A DNA stretch of 64,000 nt, from assembly GCF_021390495.1 (NCBI RefSeq), contig NZ_JAJEJP010000003.1, forward strand, positions 744,001-808,000, written 5' to 3'. Position 1 is the first letter of the stretch, and each line of letters starts with the position of its first letter. This document shows, in pieces, positions 1 to 9,634 of this stretch. The position numbers and the translations under genes are program-made. The notes under the pieces were generated by a model. It was not told the origin of the DNA, did no database searches, and saw only the letters and a program-made list of their open reading frames with translations. Origin of the DNA: Paraburkholderia sp. ZP32-5. GTDB taxonomy: Bacteria; Pseudomonadota; Gammaproteobacteria; Burkholderiales; Burkholderiaceae.

Positions 1-640
1 CGACGATGACGTCGACACCGTGCCCGTTCGTTTCCTCCTTGATGACGTCCACGAAGTCCTCCGTACGATAGTCGATGCCGCGGGACGCGCCGAATTTTTG
101 CAGATGCGCAAGCTTTTTCGCGTCGGAGGTCGAAAAAACCCGGGCACCGATGGCGCGGGCCAATTGAATGGCTGCCGAGCCGACGCCTCCCGCGCCGGCA
201 TGTATCAGGACGCTGTGTCTGTATTTCAGGCGGCCGAGATGCACGAGCGCCTCATGGGCCGTCACGAATACTTCCGGGATGGCCGCCGCCCGCACATAGT
301 CGAGGTCGCCCGGGATAGGCAGCGCCATCCGGTAATCGAGGCGTGCCACTTCTGCGTATGCGCCGCCTCCCGTAATGCCCATGATTCGATCGCCGATGCC
401 GAAGCCGTGGACATCGGATCCCACGGCGATGACCTCTCCGGCAATCTCAAGTCCCATGATTTCTGAATCGCCGAAGTTCGGCCGCCCGTAGCCGCCACGA
501 CGATGGATGATGTCTGCGCGGTTGACGCCCGCAGCATGGACGCGCACGAGCAGGTCATGGTCGCGTACTTCGGGCTCTGGCACTTCCACCAGTTGCAGGA
601 CCTCGGCCTCGCCAAAATCCTTGAAATCGACCGCTTTCAT
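1..640 (-). CDS. Zinc-independent NAD(P)H:quinone oxidoreductase, 3' end outside the window
   Basis: Reading starts at the ATG at 640, preceded on the minus strand by AAGGAA about six bases upstream, and stays open to base 1, so the C-terminus is missing. About 213 residues are visible. The N-terminus (MKAVDFKDFGEAEVLQLVEV) and a GroES-like domain with AAGVNRADI are typical of the quinone oxidoreductase (QOR/PIG3) branch of the medium-chain dehydrogenases. The nucleotide-binding fold follows, with HAGAGGVGSAAIQLA near residues 145-160. No catalytic zinc ligands are seen. Known family role: NAD(P)H-dependent reduction of quinones or activated alkenes. It begins 32 bases after the semialdehyde dehydrogenase stop and is probably co-transcribed with it. 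The substrate cannot be told. Confidence 0.85.
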   Translation of the reverse strand, partial: MKAVDFKDFGEAEVLQLVEVPEPEVRDHDLLVRVHAAGVNRADIIHRRGGYGRPNFGDSEIMGLEIAGEVIAVGSDVHGFGIGDRIMGITGGGAYAEVARLDYRMALPIPGDLDYVRAAAIPEVFVTAHEALVHLGRLKYRHSVLIHAGAGGVGSAAIQLARAIGARVFSTSDAKKLAHLQKFGASRGIDYRTEDFVDVIKEETNGHGVDVIV

Positions 641-672
641 GAGTTTTTCCTTCGCAAATGGTTGGGTGTGTT

Positions 673-2109
673 TCACACCTGGCTGATGAATTTGGTCGTA
701 AGGTAGTGCTCGATGCCTTCAGTTCCGCCTTCAGAGCCGTAGCCGCTTTCCTTCATCCCACCAAACGGCAGCTCGCTGACTATCATGCTGAAGTGGTTGA
801 TGCCGATCATTCCAGCTTCAAGGCCGTCGCTGACTCTGATCGCGGTCCGAGCGTCATGGGTAAAGAGGTAGGCGGATAATCCGTAAGGCAGGCGGTTCGC
901 TTCCGCTAACGCATCGTCGACATCGTCGAACGGCAGCAGGATGGCGATCGGGCCGAACGGCTCTTCCTGCATGACACGTGCACTCATGGGCACGTCAGCG
1001 AGGACGGTCGGCTCGTAGAAGTACCCGGCGCCCTCGATGCGCTTGCCGCCAGCCAGCACCTTTGCGCCATGCTGTACGGCATCGGCGACCATCGCTTCGA
1101 TCTTCGCGAGCTGGCGCGGGTTCGAGAGCGGTCCGACCTGCATCCCGGGCGTCAATCCGTCGCCGACCTTCAATGCCCTGGCAGCCGCGACGAAGCTGTC
1201 GGCGAAACGCTCGTAGATGCTCCTCTGGACAATGAACCGTGTCGACGAAATGCAGATCTGGCCGGTACCGCGGAAGCGGTTTGCCGCGCCCAACCGGGCA
1301 GCCTCATCGACGTCGGCATCTCCGAACACGAGGACCGGGCCATGACCGCCTAGCTCGAGACTGATCGGTTTGACGCCTTCAGCGGCGCGCGCGGCGAGCA
1401 GCCGTCCGACCGGTACAGATCCCGTGAACGTCACCTTACGGATGATTGGCGAGGCGATCAGAAACGAGGAAATGGCGTCGGGCACACCGAATACGACCTG
1501 GAGAACGCCGGCGGGCAGCCCCGCGTCGTGCAGGCAGCGCGCAATGGCAAGCGTAGTCGCCGGGCATTCCTCGCCGGGTTTGATGATGACCGAGCATCCT
1601 GCGGCCAGTGCGGCGCTCAGCTTGCGCGAAGGCGTAATCGCCGGGAAGTTCCACGGCGTGAATGCCGCGACAGGACCGATCGGTTGCCGTTTCACGAGCT
1701 GCTGGACTTCGGGCCGGCGCGAGGGCACGACGCGTCCGTATGTCCGCTTGCCTTCCTCGGCGAACCACTCGAAGTAGTCGGCCGCGCTCGCGACTTCGTA
1801 GCGGCTCTCGCTCAGCACTTTGCCCTGTTCCATCGTCAAAAGCCGTTCGATATGGGCGGATCGTTCGCGGATCAGCTCCGCCGCTTTCTTGAGGATCCTG
1901 GCTCTTTCGTACGGTGGGGTATCGCGCCACACGCGAAATGCCCGTTCGGAGGCACGCAGTGCAAGCGCCAGATCCTCCTGCGTGGCATGCGGGACATGGC
2001 CAAGCACGTTACCCGTCGAGGGATTGACCACGGTCGCCGTATCGCGGCTGCCGGCCGATATCCATTCGCCGTGAATGTAGAGGTAAAGCGGATCGTATTC
2101 GCTGCTCAT
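673..2109 (-). CDS. NAD(P)-dependent succinate-semialdehyde dehydrogenase family protein
   Basis: The 478-residue product has the full aldehyde dehydrogenase length. FTPWNFP (Asn154) and KPGEECP form the cofactor pocket, LELGG carries the general base Glu252, and GTGQIC carries the nucleophile Cys286. The overall pattern (YIHGEWI at the start, GMIGINHF and PFGGMKESGYGSEGG at the end) fits the GabD/succinate-semialdehyde branch, which oxidises short semialdehydes to the acid in the cytoplasm. It is divergent from a LysR regulator across a 111-bp gap, the usual arrangement for a LysR-controlled catabolic gene, and is followed by the quinone oxidoreductase. The precise aldehyde is not decidable; glutarate or malonate semialdehyde are alternatives. 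Confidence 0.85.
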   Translation of the reverse strand: MSSEYDPLYLYIHGEWISAGSRDTATVVNPSTGNVLGHVPHATQEDLALALRASERAFRVWRDTPPYERARILKKAAELIRERSAHIERLLTMEQGKVLSESRYEVASAADYFEWFAEEGKRTYGRVVPSRRPEVQQLVKRQPIGPVAAFTPWNFPAITPSRKLSAALAAGCSVIIKPGEECPATTLAIARCLHDAGLPAGVLQVVFGVPDAISSFLIASPIIRKVTFTGSVPVGRLLAARAAEGVKPISLELGGHGPVLVFGDADVDEAARLGAANRFRGTGQICISSTRFIVQRSIYERFADSFVAAARALKVGDGLTPGMQVGPLSNPRQLAKIEAMVADAVQHGAKVLAGGKRIEGAGYFYEPTVLADVPMSARVMQEEPFGPIAILLPFDDVDDALAEANRLPYGLSAYLFTHDARTAIRVSDGLEAGMIGINHFSMIVSELPFGGMKESGYGSEGGTEGIEHYLTTKFISQV

Positions 2110-2220
2110 GAATGTGCTCCAGTGAGGGCTGCATAGCTGCAGTTCGGAAGAAGCTTATTGGCGAACTGGGGATGTGATAATCCGCCAAATGCCATCAACG
2201 GCTTTGCACAGGGTGCACAA
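2110..2220. promoter_or_regulatory. Divergent promoter region between semialdehyde dehydrogenase and LysR
   Basis: This region separates two divergent genes. TTGGCG at 2158-2163 and CGCCAA at 2183-2188 form an interrupted dyad of two hexamers 19 bases apart. LysR regulators often bind spaced dyads in the shared control region, so this is a candidate site, by position only. No clear -35/-10 pair was found. Confidence 0.3.
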
Positions 2221-3132
2221 ATGCAAACAGAGCGATTCGCGGAATATCTCGGAGTTTTTGTCGATGTCGCACGCGAGGCGAGTTTTTCCAGTGCGGGAAG
2301 GCGACGTGGCATGACGCCGTCGTCGATCGCGCGGCAGATCGATGCGCTCGAAGCGCATCTCGATACCGCGCTGTTTCTTCGTTCGACGCGCGCATTGACG
2401 CTGACGGATGCCGGAGAGAGGTTGCTGGTGCGAGCACGGCGCGTGCTGGACGAACTCGACGATACGCAGCAGGAGATCGCCTCGATGAAGGGAGAAATCC
2501 GGGGCGTGCTCAGAATTGCCTGCTTTCCGACTTTCGGAAAGCGCTACGCGATTCCCGTCGTATCGACGCTCGCCGCGAAGCATCCCGGCTTGCGCGTCGA
2601 ACTAGATTTGACCGAACGGCTAGCAGATCCCGTGGCCGAGCGGCTCGATGCCGTGATCCGGATCGGCGAACTGGCCGATAGTAGATTATTCGCGACGCGC
2701 GTAGCGACGCAGCGGAGGGTGTTGTGCGCCAGCGCTGCCTATCTCGAAACGGCGCCGCAGCTGAGCGATGCAGTGGACTTAGTCCTCGGACATCGATTGA
2801 TCGACAAGCTGCATGGTGCCGACTTGTTGGGATGGGCTGATGTCCTGGGGCATGCGATTGAGCAGCGGAGTGACGATGTTGTTTTCCGTTGCGACGATTT
2901 CGATGCGTTGCGGCTTGCTGCGCTGGCGGGATTCGGGGTCGCCCTGCTGCCCGATTGGGTCGTCGGCGAAGACATTCGCGCAGGACGGCTGGTTCATGTT
3001 TTGCCTCGGCTGTCCGAGGCTCCGCTATTGCAGACCGGTATCCATGTCTTACGAGCGCTGGCGCAGCCGGCGGCGAAACTTCGCGCGTTTGTCGATGTGC
3101 TGACTGAGCTTATTGGCGTGCCTGCCGAATGA
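2221..3132 (+). CDS. LysR-family transcriptional regulator
   Basis: The start is the ATG at 2221, because the LysR N-terminal helix-turn-helix begins at once (FAEYLGVFVDVAREASFSSA, then SIARQIDALE). An upstream in-frame ATG at 2158 would add 21 residues that do not look like LysR sequence. The 303-residue length is normal for the family. The winged-helix domain covers about residues 1-65 (LFLRSTRALTLTDAGE), followed by the periplasmic-binding-like effector domain. It is divergent from the semialdehyde dehydrogenase and most likely controls it, with a small-molecule inducer. Effector unknown. Confidence 0.9.
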   Translation: MQTERFAEYLGVFVDVAREASFSSAGRRRGMTPSSIARQIDALEAHLDTALFLRSTRALTLTDAGERLLVRARRVLDELDDTQQEIASMKGEIRGVLRIACFPTFGKRYAIPVVSTLAAKHPGLRVELDLTERLADPVAERLDAVIRIGELADSRLFATRVATQRRVLCASAAYLETAPQLSDAVDLVLGHRLIDKLHGADLLGWADVLGHAIEQRSDDVVFRCDDFDALRLAALAGFGVALLPDWVVGEDIRAGRLVHVLPRLSEAPLLQTGIHVLRALAQPAAKLRAFVDVLTELIGVPAE

Positions 3133-3405
3133 GATCTTGCGAGTGATGCCTGGCTTGGATATGTGCTGATCGGGCTGCCAGCACGTGCCTCGTGATGTCA
3201 CGTGCATCCGCGACTCCCGGTGCGGGCCATGCCGTCAAGGAAACGCGCCCAATTCATGCGCTGAATGCACGAGTCATCTGCATTCGGAGGCGATTATCAA
3301 TCCAATCTCGGTGGGTAGGATAACGATAGCCCTTGCGCGGGGATGGTACGCAATGCCTTGCGTCCGTGTTGTTCCCGCGCTTCCCTGTCTGTCCTCTGGA
3401 AGCCC
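3133..3405. other. Intergenic stretch, no gene recognised
   Basis: The 273 bases between the LysR stop and the next gene contain no convincing reading frame or RNA. An open frame enters from 3343 in phase with the following reductase, but the residues before 3406 do not resemble the family. Confidence 0.5.
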
Positions 3406-4416
3406 ATGACCGCCATCTGTCGTTCCGTCGTTCTACGCAGCCGTCCACAAGGCACGGCCGTAGCCGACAATTTCGCTGTCGTCGAACACGACATTCCCGC
3501 CATCGCCGAAGGCGAAGTGCTGACTCGCACGCTCTGGCTTTCGATCGACCCGTATATGCGCGGCCGTATGGACGATGCTGCATCGTACGCCCCCTCGGTC
3601 AAGCTCGGTGAGCCGATGACCGGCGAAACCGTCGGCGAGGTGGTGGCTTCGCGGCATGCGGACTTCGCCGCCGGCCAGATCGTCCTCGGTGCACGTGGCT
3701 GGCAAAGCCATATCGTGTCGCCGGGCACGGCACTGACGGCATTGCCGGGCGGCGTGCCCTATTCGACTTATCTGGGCGTACTCGGCATGCCGGGCGCGAC
3801 GGCGTATGCCGGCCTGCGCGATATCGGGCAGCCGCAACCGGGCGAAACGCTCGTGGTGGCGGCTGCGTCCGGCGCGGTCGGGTCGGTTGTCGTGCAGCTC
3901 GCAAAGCGGGTCGGTGCGCGGGTCGTCGGCATTGCCGGGGGGGCCGGGAAATGTCGATATGTGCGCGAGGTGCTGGGCGCGGATGTATGCATCGACCATC
4001 GCTCAGTCCCCGACTTGTCCGCTGCATTGCGGGAGGCTTGCCCGCGGGGCATCGATGTCTACTTCGAGAACGTCGGCGGGGCCGTGCAGCGCGCGGTGTA
4101 TCCGCTGCTGAACGATTTCGGTCGCATGGTGATGTGCGGCATGGTGGCCGAATACAACGACGCGGAACCGGCACCCGGTCCCAATCTGCGCACGACTTTT
4201 ATGAAGCGGCTGCGCATCCAGGGCTTCATCGTGCTCGACCGTCCCGAGAATGCCAGTGAGTGGCGCACGGTCGCCACGCCGCTGATCGCTTCGGGCGACT
4301 TGCGCTATCGCGAGCAGATCGTCGAGGGGCTGGAGAACGCGCCACTTGCGTTGCTTGCGCTGCTCGGCGGCGGCAACGAGGCCAAGATGGTCGTGCATGT
4401 CGCCGACCCGTCCTGA
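3406..4416 (+). CDS. NADP-dependent oxidoreductase, CurA/leukotriene B4 dehydrogenase type
   Basis: The product has 336 residues from the ATG at 3406, which has GGA-rich sequence (CTCTGGAAG) just upstream. LSIDPYMRGRM near residues 45-55 is diagnostic of the zinc-free MDR alkenal/one oxidoreductases (CurA, PTGR). The Rossmann segment is AAASGAVGSVVVQLAKRVGA, and YFENVGG follows as in the family. Members reduce the C=C bond of enones and enals with NADPH. The next gene, a semialdehyde dehydrogenase, starts 41 bases after the stop, so the two are probably one transcript. The substrate is unknown. Confidence 0.85.
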   Translation: MTAICRSVVLRSRPQGTAVADNFAVVEHDIPAIAEGEVLTRTLWLSIDPYMRGRMDDAASYAPSVKLGEPMTGETVGEVVASRHADFAAGQIVLGARGWQSHIVSPGTALTALPGGVPYSTYLGVLGMPGATAYAGLRDIGQPQPGETLVVAAASGAVGSVVVQLAKRVGARVVGIAGGAGKCRYVREVLGADVCIDHRSVPDLSAALREACPRGIDVYFENVGGAVQRAVYPLLNDFGRMVMCGMVAEYNDAEPAPGPNLRTTFMKRLRIQGFIVLDRPENASEWRTVATPLIASGDLRYREQIVEGLENAPLALLALLGGGNEAKMVVHVADPS

Positions 4417-4457
4417 ACGCAAAGCCTTCTCACTTTCTTCAGATCAAGGAGTACATG

Positions 4458-6038
4458 ATGCGATTGACCGGCCATATGCTGATCGGCGCGGCGGACGTGT
4501 TTGGCGGTGGCGCCGAACTGCGTGCGTTCAATCCCGCGACCGACGCAACGATCGATCCGCCGTTCGGCGGCGGGGGCGCGAACGAGGTGGACCGAGCGGC
4601 CCGTCTCGCCGCTGAAGCATTCGAGATCTACAGCGGCAGCGCCCCCGAAGCTCGGGCGCTGTTTCTCGAACGCATCGCCGCGAATCTCGAGGCCGGCGCG
4701 CCGGAGATCGTCGAACGCTGCATGCTGGAAACGGGCTTGCCGCGTCCGCGTCTCGAAGGCGAAGTGTCGTGGACGGCGGGGCAGTTGCGCCTGTTCGCAG
4801 ATGTGGTCAGGCGCGGCTTGTGGCGCACGGCGACGCTCGTGAGCGCGGACCCGGACCGGGCCGGTGGTGCACGCCCGGACATGCGCATGCATAAGGTTGC
4901 GCTCGGACCTGTCGGCGTATTCGGCGCAAGCAATTTTCCGATCCTTTATTCGGTGGCGGGCGGTGACACCGCCTCGGCGCTCGCGGCCGGCGCGCCGGTG
5001 GTCTGCCGCGCGCACCCCTCGCATCCGGGCACATCGGAACTGGTCGGCCGCGCGATTCGCGATGCGGTCGCCGAAGCAGGGCTGCCCGAGGGTGTGTTTT
5101 CGCTGCTAACGGGCGCGGGCCATGAACTGGGCGAAGCGCTCGTCGATCACCCCGAGATCAAGGCGATTGCATTCACCGGTTCGGAAGCGGGCGGCATGGC
5201 GATCTACCGGCGCGGACAGCAGCGTGCCGAGCCGATTCCCGTGTTTGCCGAGATGGCCAGCGTCAATCCGCATTTCCTGTTGCCGGCGGCGCAGGCCGCG
5301 CGCGCGGATACATTCGCCACTCGCTTCGTCGAGCAGATGGTCGCGGGCGTCGGCCAGATGTGTCTGAAGCCCGGCATCGTGCTCGCGATCGAAGGCGAGG
5401 GTTTCGATGTGCTGCGCGCGACGCTGGTCGAGCGACTCGCCTCGGCCGCGGCCCAGACCATGCTGAGCCCGGACATCCACGGCAACTATGAGCGGGGCGT
5501 GGGGCGGACGCGCGAGGCGGCCGGCGTGACCGAGATCGCACGCGGTCTGCGAGGCGAGGGGCGGTTCGACGGCGAGGCATTGCTGTTCGAGGTGGATGCC
5601 CGCGCGGTGATCGCCGACCTGCGCGTCGCCGAGGAAGTGTTCGGCCCGATGGCCCTGCTGGTCCGCTGCTCGTCCTTCAACGAGATGCGCGAAGTGGCCC
5701 GGCATCTGCGCGGCCAGCTCAGCATCGTCGTGCATCTCGACGATGCCGATCTCGACCTCGCCCGCGCGCTGATGCCGATCTTCGAACGCAAGACTGGGCG
5801 TGTCATTGCGAACAGCTTCTCGAACGTGGTCGAGATCTGCGATGCGCAGATCCACGGCGGCCCGTTCCCCGCAACCACGGACCCGCGCTTCACGTCGGTC
5901 GGCAGCTCCGCGATCGACCGCTTCCTGCGGCCCGTCGCGTACCAGGGCGTGCCGGACAGCCTGTTGCCGCCTGCATTGCAGGACGGCAACCCGCTCGGCC
6001 TCTGGCGTGTGCGCGACGGGCGGCCGGCACAGGTTTGA
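4458..6038 (+). CDS. 2,5-dioxovalerate (alpha-ketoglutarate semialdehyde) dehydrogenase family protein
   Basis: AAGGAG at 4446-4451 sits six bases before the ATG at 4458; an adjacent ATG at 4455 is the alternative. The 526-residue product is longer than a typical aldehyde dehydrogenase and matches the alpha-ketoglutarate semialdehyde dehydrogenase subfamily, with FGASNFP for cofactor binding, AEMASVNPHF carrying the general base Glu, and VGQMCLKPG carrying the nucleophile Cys. Members oxidise 2,5-dioxopentanoate to 2-oxoglutarate at the end of non-phosphorylated pentose, sugar-acid and hydroxyproline routes. None of the upstream sugar-acid dehydratases is nearby, so the metabolic source of its substrate is not shown here. 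Confidence 0.82.
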   Translation: MRLTGHMLIGAADVFGGGAELRAFNPATDATIDPPFGGGGANEVDRAARLAAEAFEIYSGSAPEARALFLERIAANLEAGAPEIVERCMLETGLPRPRLEGEVSWTAGQLRLFADVVRRGLWRTATLVSADPDRAGGARPDMRMHKVALGPVGVFGASNFPILYSVAGGDTASALAAGAPVVCRAHPSHPGTSELVGRAIRDAVAEAGLPEGVFSLLTGAGHELGEALVDHPEIKAIAFTGSEAGGMAIYRRGQQRAEPIPVFAEMASVNPHFLLPAAQAARADTFATRFVEQMVAGVGQMCLKPGIVLAIEGEGFDVLRATLVERLASAAAQTMLSPDIHGNYERGVGRTREAAGVTEIARGLRGEGRFDGEALLFEVDARAVIADLRVAEEVFGPMALLVRCSSFNEMREVARHLRGQLSIVVHLDDADLDLARALMPIFERKTGRVIANSFSNVVEICDAQIHGGPFPATTDPRFTSVGSSAIDRFLRPVAYQGVPDSLLPPALQDGNPLGLWRVRDGRPAQV

Positions 6039-6262
6039 GCACGGGCTTCGGCGGACAACCGCTCGTCGCGTCCTTCTTTTTCTTTGCGATCGGCACGCTG
6101 CGTCCTGGGCGCGTGCCGGCCTGTCTCGCTAATCGGTCCGCTGTCGCTGCCGGTGTTGGACAGTAGACAAGGTGGCGTCGGTTGGGCGGTGCAGTTGGCG
6201 CGACATATGTGTTTTACGAGCCCGGATATTGCCGCCGGGCCACCTTATAGGAACTACGGTTT

Positions 6263-6775
6263 ATGAGCGAAATTCTCTGGCCTGAGGGCTATCTGCCAGG
6301 CACGACCGACTATTACGTATCGAATGAAACGATCGTGGCAGGCCTGAGCGCCGCGCGTGCGTGGCCGTTCCTTGCCGATACGGCGCGTTGGTCGGAGAGC
6401 TACGGAGAGTTCGAGCAGATCCGCATCCACGACCGGGACGGGACGGAACTGCGCTTTGGCACTCGTTTCCAGTTTGTCGTCGGCGGTGTGCCGGTGCAGG
6501 CCGAGATCAACGAATACGTTGCGCCGACCGACGGCGTGCCAGGTCGTCTTGCCTGGCATGGGTGGACTGAGAGCGACGGGCGGAAGATTGCCGAAGCCCA
6601 CTGTGCCTGGTTGATCGAAGATCTGCCCGGCACTCGCGTACGCATTCTCTGGCAGGAATCGCTGCTTGGCCCAGCGGCCAGGGAACTGGCGCAACTTCGA
6701 CCGCGTCCCGCGTTGGATGCACATCAGAACTGGATCGAGGGCATCGCGGCCGCCGCACTCGCAGCCCGTGCCTGA
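6263..6775 (+). CDS. SRPBCC (START/polyketide cyclase-like) domain protein
   Basis: A 170-residue protein with no signal peptide or membrane segment. The N-terminal half (ETIVAGLSAARAWPFLADTARW) and the alternating beta-strand pattern that follows (GTRFQFVVGGVPVQAEINEY) are characteristic of the SRPBCC helix-grip fold, a hydrophobic ligand-binding cavity. The C-terminal helix includes HQNWIEGIAAAAL, as in the polyketide cyclase/dehydrase-like group. The family binds or modifies lipophilic ligands, and no catalytic residue can be assigned. It follows the dehydrogenase after a 224-bp gap in which I see no gene. Confidence 0.75.
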   Translation: MSEILWPEGYLPGTTDYYVSNETIVAGLSAARAWPFLADTARWSESYGEFEQIRIHDRDGTELRFGTRFQFVVGGVPVQAEINEYVAPTDGVPGRLAWHGWTESDGRKIAEAHCAWLIEDLPGTRVRILWQESLLGPAARELAQLRPRPALDAHQNWIEGIAAAALAARA

Positions 6776-7024
6776 CTAGGGCATTTGCGACGGTTGATTC
6801 GCGGGGCGAGCCGGTCGTTCCCATTTCGAACGGGGTCGGCAGGGTTTTACTCAGATGCGACCTTTGAATGCGCTGTCGAACGCCAGACGCTCTTCAGAGT
6901 TCGTGTCTGTTCGACAGGGATATCCAATAAAAATCCGGAATTGAGATGCCTGTCTTGGGTGGTTGATTTTTGATCTGAAAACCCGGAAATACCTGCGTCA
7001 TAAAGATAAAAAATGGAGGAGATG
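6776..7024. other. Intergenic leader before the MHS transporter
   Basis: About 250 bases without a convincing gene. The last 100 bases are AT-richer than the surroundings and end in a GGAGGAG Shine-Dalgarno sequence at 7015-7021, so the promoter of the transporter probably lies here. No operator dyad was recognised. Confidence 0.4.
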
Positions 7025-8374
7025 ATGTTATTGAACGATTCGAATGGCGCTGCGCGACGCTCGCTTCGCGCGGCAGCTATTGGCAATGCGTTGGAGTGGT
7101 TTGACTGGACACTGTACGGTCTTTTCTCGAGCTCTCTTGCCGAGAGTCTTTTCAAGAAAACAGACCCGCATTCCGCGCTTCTCTCGGTACTTGCAGTATT
7201 TGCCGGCGGATTCGTGGCTCGTCCCATCGGCGGTTGGCTGTTTGGAAAGATCGGTGACGTGTTCGGCCGCAAAACGACGCTCGTCATCACCATGTCCACA
7301 CTGGCGGCGAGCAGTATTGCAATGGCGCTTATTCCGGCCTACGAAAACGTGGGTCTTCTGGCCTCCGCTCTGCTATTGGTATTTCGGCTGATCCAGGGGC
7401 TCGCGCATGGTGGCGAGTCGGGCGTGTCGTATACCTACATCACGGAGATCGCGCCTGCCAGACGCCGCGGCCTGTGGTCGAGTTCCGTCTATGTCAGTGT
7501 GACGGTCGGCGTGATGGCGGCAACGGCTTTGGCGGCATTGATCAGTTCGACGTTGAGCCGCGAGGCGATGAATGCCTATGGATGGCGGTTGGGTTTTGCA
7601 GTAGGCGGTTTGCTAGGGTTGTACGCGCTGTTTCTCCGCAGAAGCGCGGTCGAGAGCGAGATTTTCGAAGATGTCAAACGCGAACAGGAGCATGAAACTC
7701 GCCGGTTGACCCCACAGCAGATGCTACGGGTTAGCCTGAATATCATCATGATCTGCGCCGCGGCGAACGCCACGTACTATAGCTGGTTCACGTTCGCCCC
7801 TTCCGTCGCAATCTCCAGGGGCATGAATGCCTCCGTCGCGTACACGATCAGTCTCTTTTCCCAGGCATTGTGTTTGATCTGGCTGCCGCTCGCAGGCTGG
7901 ATGTCGGATCGATATGGAAGAAAGGTGACGATCGTCGTATGGGGTATAGCGGTCGTCATCCTGACCTATCCGATTTCAATCATGATCGGAAATGATCCGC
8001 GTACCTTTCTTGTGGCACAGATCCTGGGTCTTGCCGCATGGTCGATTATCACGTCGATTTATCCGGCCGTTCTGGCGGAGCAGGTTCCCACCTATGCACG
8101 AGCCCGGGGAGTCGGTCTGGTTACGTCTATCTCCGTAGCAATTTTCGGTGGCACCGCGCCTTACCTGAATGCTTATACGGCCAGTACATCGCACCAGCAC
8201 GCGTACATCGTCTATGTCATGGTGCTGGGTGCCTTCGCCATCTTGGCCGGGTTGACTATCCATGAAACAGCGGGCGTTGAAATTTCAGATATCGATGCCC
8301 GATTTGAGCATGAGACCGCGATGAAATTGCAATTGGGCGAGGGAAAAGGGTATCGCACATCGGAGCAGCCTTAA
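7025..8374 (+). CDS. MFS transporter, metabolite:H+ symporter (MHS) family
   Basis: A 449-residue inner-membrane protein with about twelve hydrophobic segments. The start region AAAIGNALEWFDWTLYGLFSS is the hallmark of the MHS subfamily (KgtP, ShiA, ProP relatives). The loop 2-3 signature is GKIGDVFGRKTT, and GESGVSYTYITEIAPARRRG is the conserved TM4-5 loop. MHS proteins import carboxylates, sugar acids or betaines by proton symport. GGAGGAG ends at 7021; ATGs at 7013, 7022 and 7025 are in frame, and 7025 gives the best spacing. It lies upstream of an alcohol dehydrogenase and an aldehyde dehydrogenase, which could act on the imported compound. Confidence 0.85.
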   Translation: MLLNDSNGAARRSLRAAAIGNALEWFDWTLYGLFSSSLAESLFKKTDPHSALLSVLAVFAGGFVARPIGGWLFGKIGDVFGRKTTLVITMSTLAASSIAMALIPAYENVGLLASALLLVFRLIQGLAHGGESGVSYTYITEIAPARRRGLWSSSVYVSVTVGVMAATALAALISSTLSREAMNAYGWRLGFAVGGLLGLYALFLRRSAVESEIFEDVKREQEHETRRLTPQQMLRVSLNIIMICAAANATYYSWFTFAPSVAISRGMNASVAYTISLFSQALCLIWLPLAGWMSDRYGRKVTIVVWGIAVVILTYPISIMIGNDPRTFLVAQILGLAAWSIITSIYPAVLAEQVPTYARARGVGLVTSISVAIFGGTAPYLNAYTASTSHQHAYIVYVMVLGAFAILAGLTIHETAGVEISDIDARFEHETAMKLQLGEGKGYRTSEQP

Positions 8375-8508
8375 GAACCTGGACCATACAGACCGCTGGA
8401 AACGCCTGCATATGCTCCAGCGGATCAGGCAACAACCGACTTTGAAGAAGGCTTCGACGAAGACACATGGAGAAGCCTGCGAACGTGCAGTCAAGCGTGG
8501 AGACGTTA

Positions 8509-9561
8509 ATGAAAGCGTATGCGGTGCAATGTTTTTGTGAGCCCGTTGTGGCAATCGAGCGCGGCGATCATCAGCCGCTCGGCAGCGAAGTCGTGGTGGA
8601 GGTGATGCGTTGCGGCATTTGCCACACGGATCTTCATCTGCAGGACGGGTATTACGATCTCGGGGGCGGTAAGCGGGCAAATCTGGTCGATCGTGGCATT
8701 CGCCCCCCCGTGATCATGGGCCACGAGGTACTCGGTCGTCTGGTGGCGAAAGGCCCGAATGCCGCCATCGACGACAGCGCGATCGGCAAGACGTTTCTGG
8801 TTTATCCGTGGCTGGGATGCGGAGAATGCGAGGTATGCCAGGCCGGCAAGGAAAATCTTTGCGCGAAGCCGCGTTACATCGGTGTCGCTCGCGCGGGCGG
8901 CTATGCCGAACAATGTGTCGTTCCCGACCCGAAGTATCTCGTGGATGTCACGGGCATAGAGCCGGCGCTCGCCGCTACTTATGCGTGTTCTGGACTGACA
9001 GCTTATAGTGCGCTGAGGAAGGTAACGATCGACAAACAGGACGATCTGCTCGTGCTCATGGGCTTGGGCGGGGTTGGTCTGAGTGGACTCCAGATTGCGC
9101 TTGCACTGGGTTATCGGCGCATCGCTGTTGCCGACATTGACGCGGACAAGCGTGAGTTTGCATTGAAGTGCGGTGCGTCATTGACGCTCGATCCGCGCGA
9201 TGGCGACGCGTTGTCCGTGTTAGCGGATGCCGGCGGTGCCGCAGCGGTTGTTGACTTTGTCGGAAATAGCGCCACAGCGACATTTGCGATTGCTTCATTG
9301 CGCAAGGGCGGCACCTGCATCGTTGTCGGACTTTTCGGTGGCGACATCACGCTTTCGCTTCCGCCCTTGGTGCAACGTGCGATCACGCTTCAGGGTTCCT
9401 TCGTCGGTAATCTCGACGAGCTTAAGGAATTGATCGAGCTTGCCAAATCTGGAGTCATCGATCCGTTACCCATCGAAACAGTGGCTTTTGACGAAGTCAA
9501 CGCGGCACTGGAGCGGCTGAGAGCCGGCCATGTCAAGGGCCGTCTCGTGTTGGCCCGTTAA
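8509..9561 (+). CDS. Zinc-dependent alcohol dehydrogenase (MDR family)
   Basis: The product has 350 residues from the ATG at 8509, which has GGAG at 8499-8502; an in-frame ATG at 8467 is upstream. The catalytic zinc ligands lie in CGICHTD and GHE, and the structural zinc loop CGECEVCQAGKENLC is complete. The Rossmann segment is GLGGVGLSGLQIALALG, followed by an acidic residue (ADIDADKREF), which suggests NAD preference. The reaction would be reversible oxidation of an alcohol to an aldehyde or ketone. An aldehyde dehydrogenase gene follows directly but is broken, so an original alcohol-to-acid pair is likely to have lost its second step here. Confidence 0.9.
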   Translation: MKAYAVQCFCEPVVAIERGDHQPLGSEVVVEVMRCGICHTDLHLQDGYYDLGGGKRANLVDRGIRPPVIMGHEVLGRLVAKGPNAAIDDSAIGKTFLVYPWLGCGECEVCQAGKENLCAKPRYIGVARAGGYAEQCVVPDPKYLVDVTGIEPALAATYACSGLTAYSALRKVTIDKQDDLLVLMGLGGVGLSGLQIALALGYRRIAVADIDADKREFALKCGASLTLDPRDGDALSVLADAGGAAAVVDFVGNSATATFAIASLRKGGTCIVVGLFGGDITLSLPPLVQRAITLQGSFVGNLDELKELIELAKSGVIDPLPIETVAFDEVNAALERLRAGHVKGRLVLAR

Positions 9562-9634
9562 GGCCGGCGTCAATAACTGACGGGCATCGGCGTCGCCGCA
9601 ATGTCTAGATCGACTTCCTTGGGAAAAGAACGCA

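Noticed and set aside
3343..3405. Longer start for the CurA-type reductase
   Set aside because: The extra residues are unlike the family and the ATG at 3406 has better upstream bases and gives the family length.
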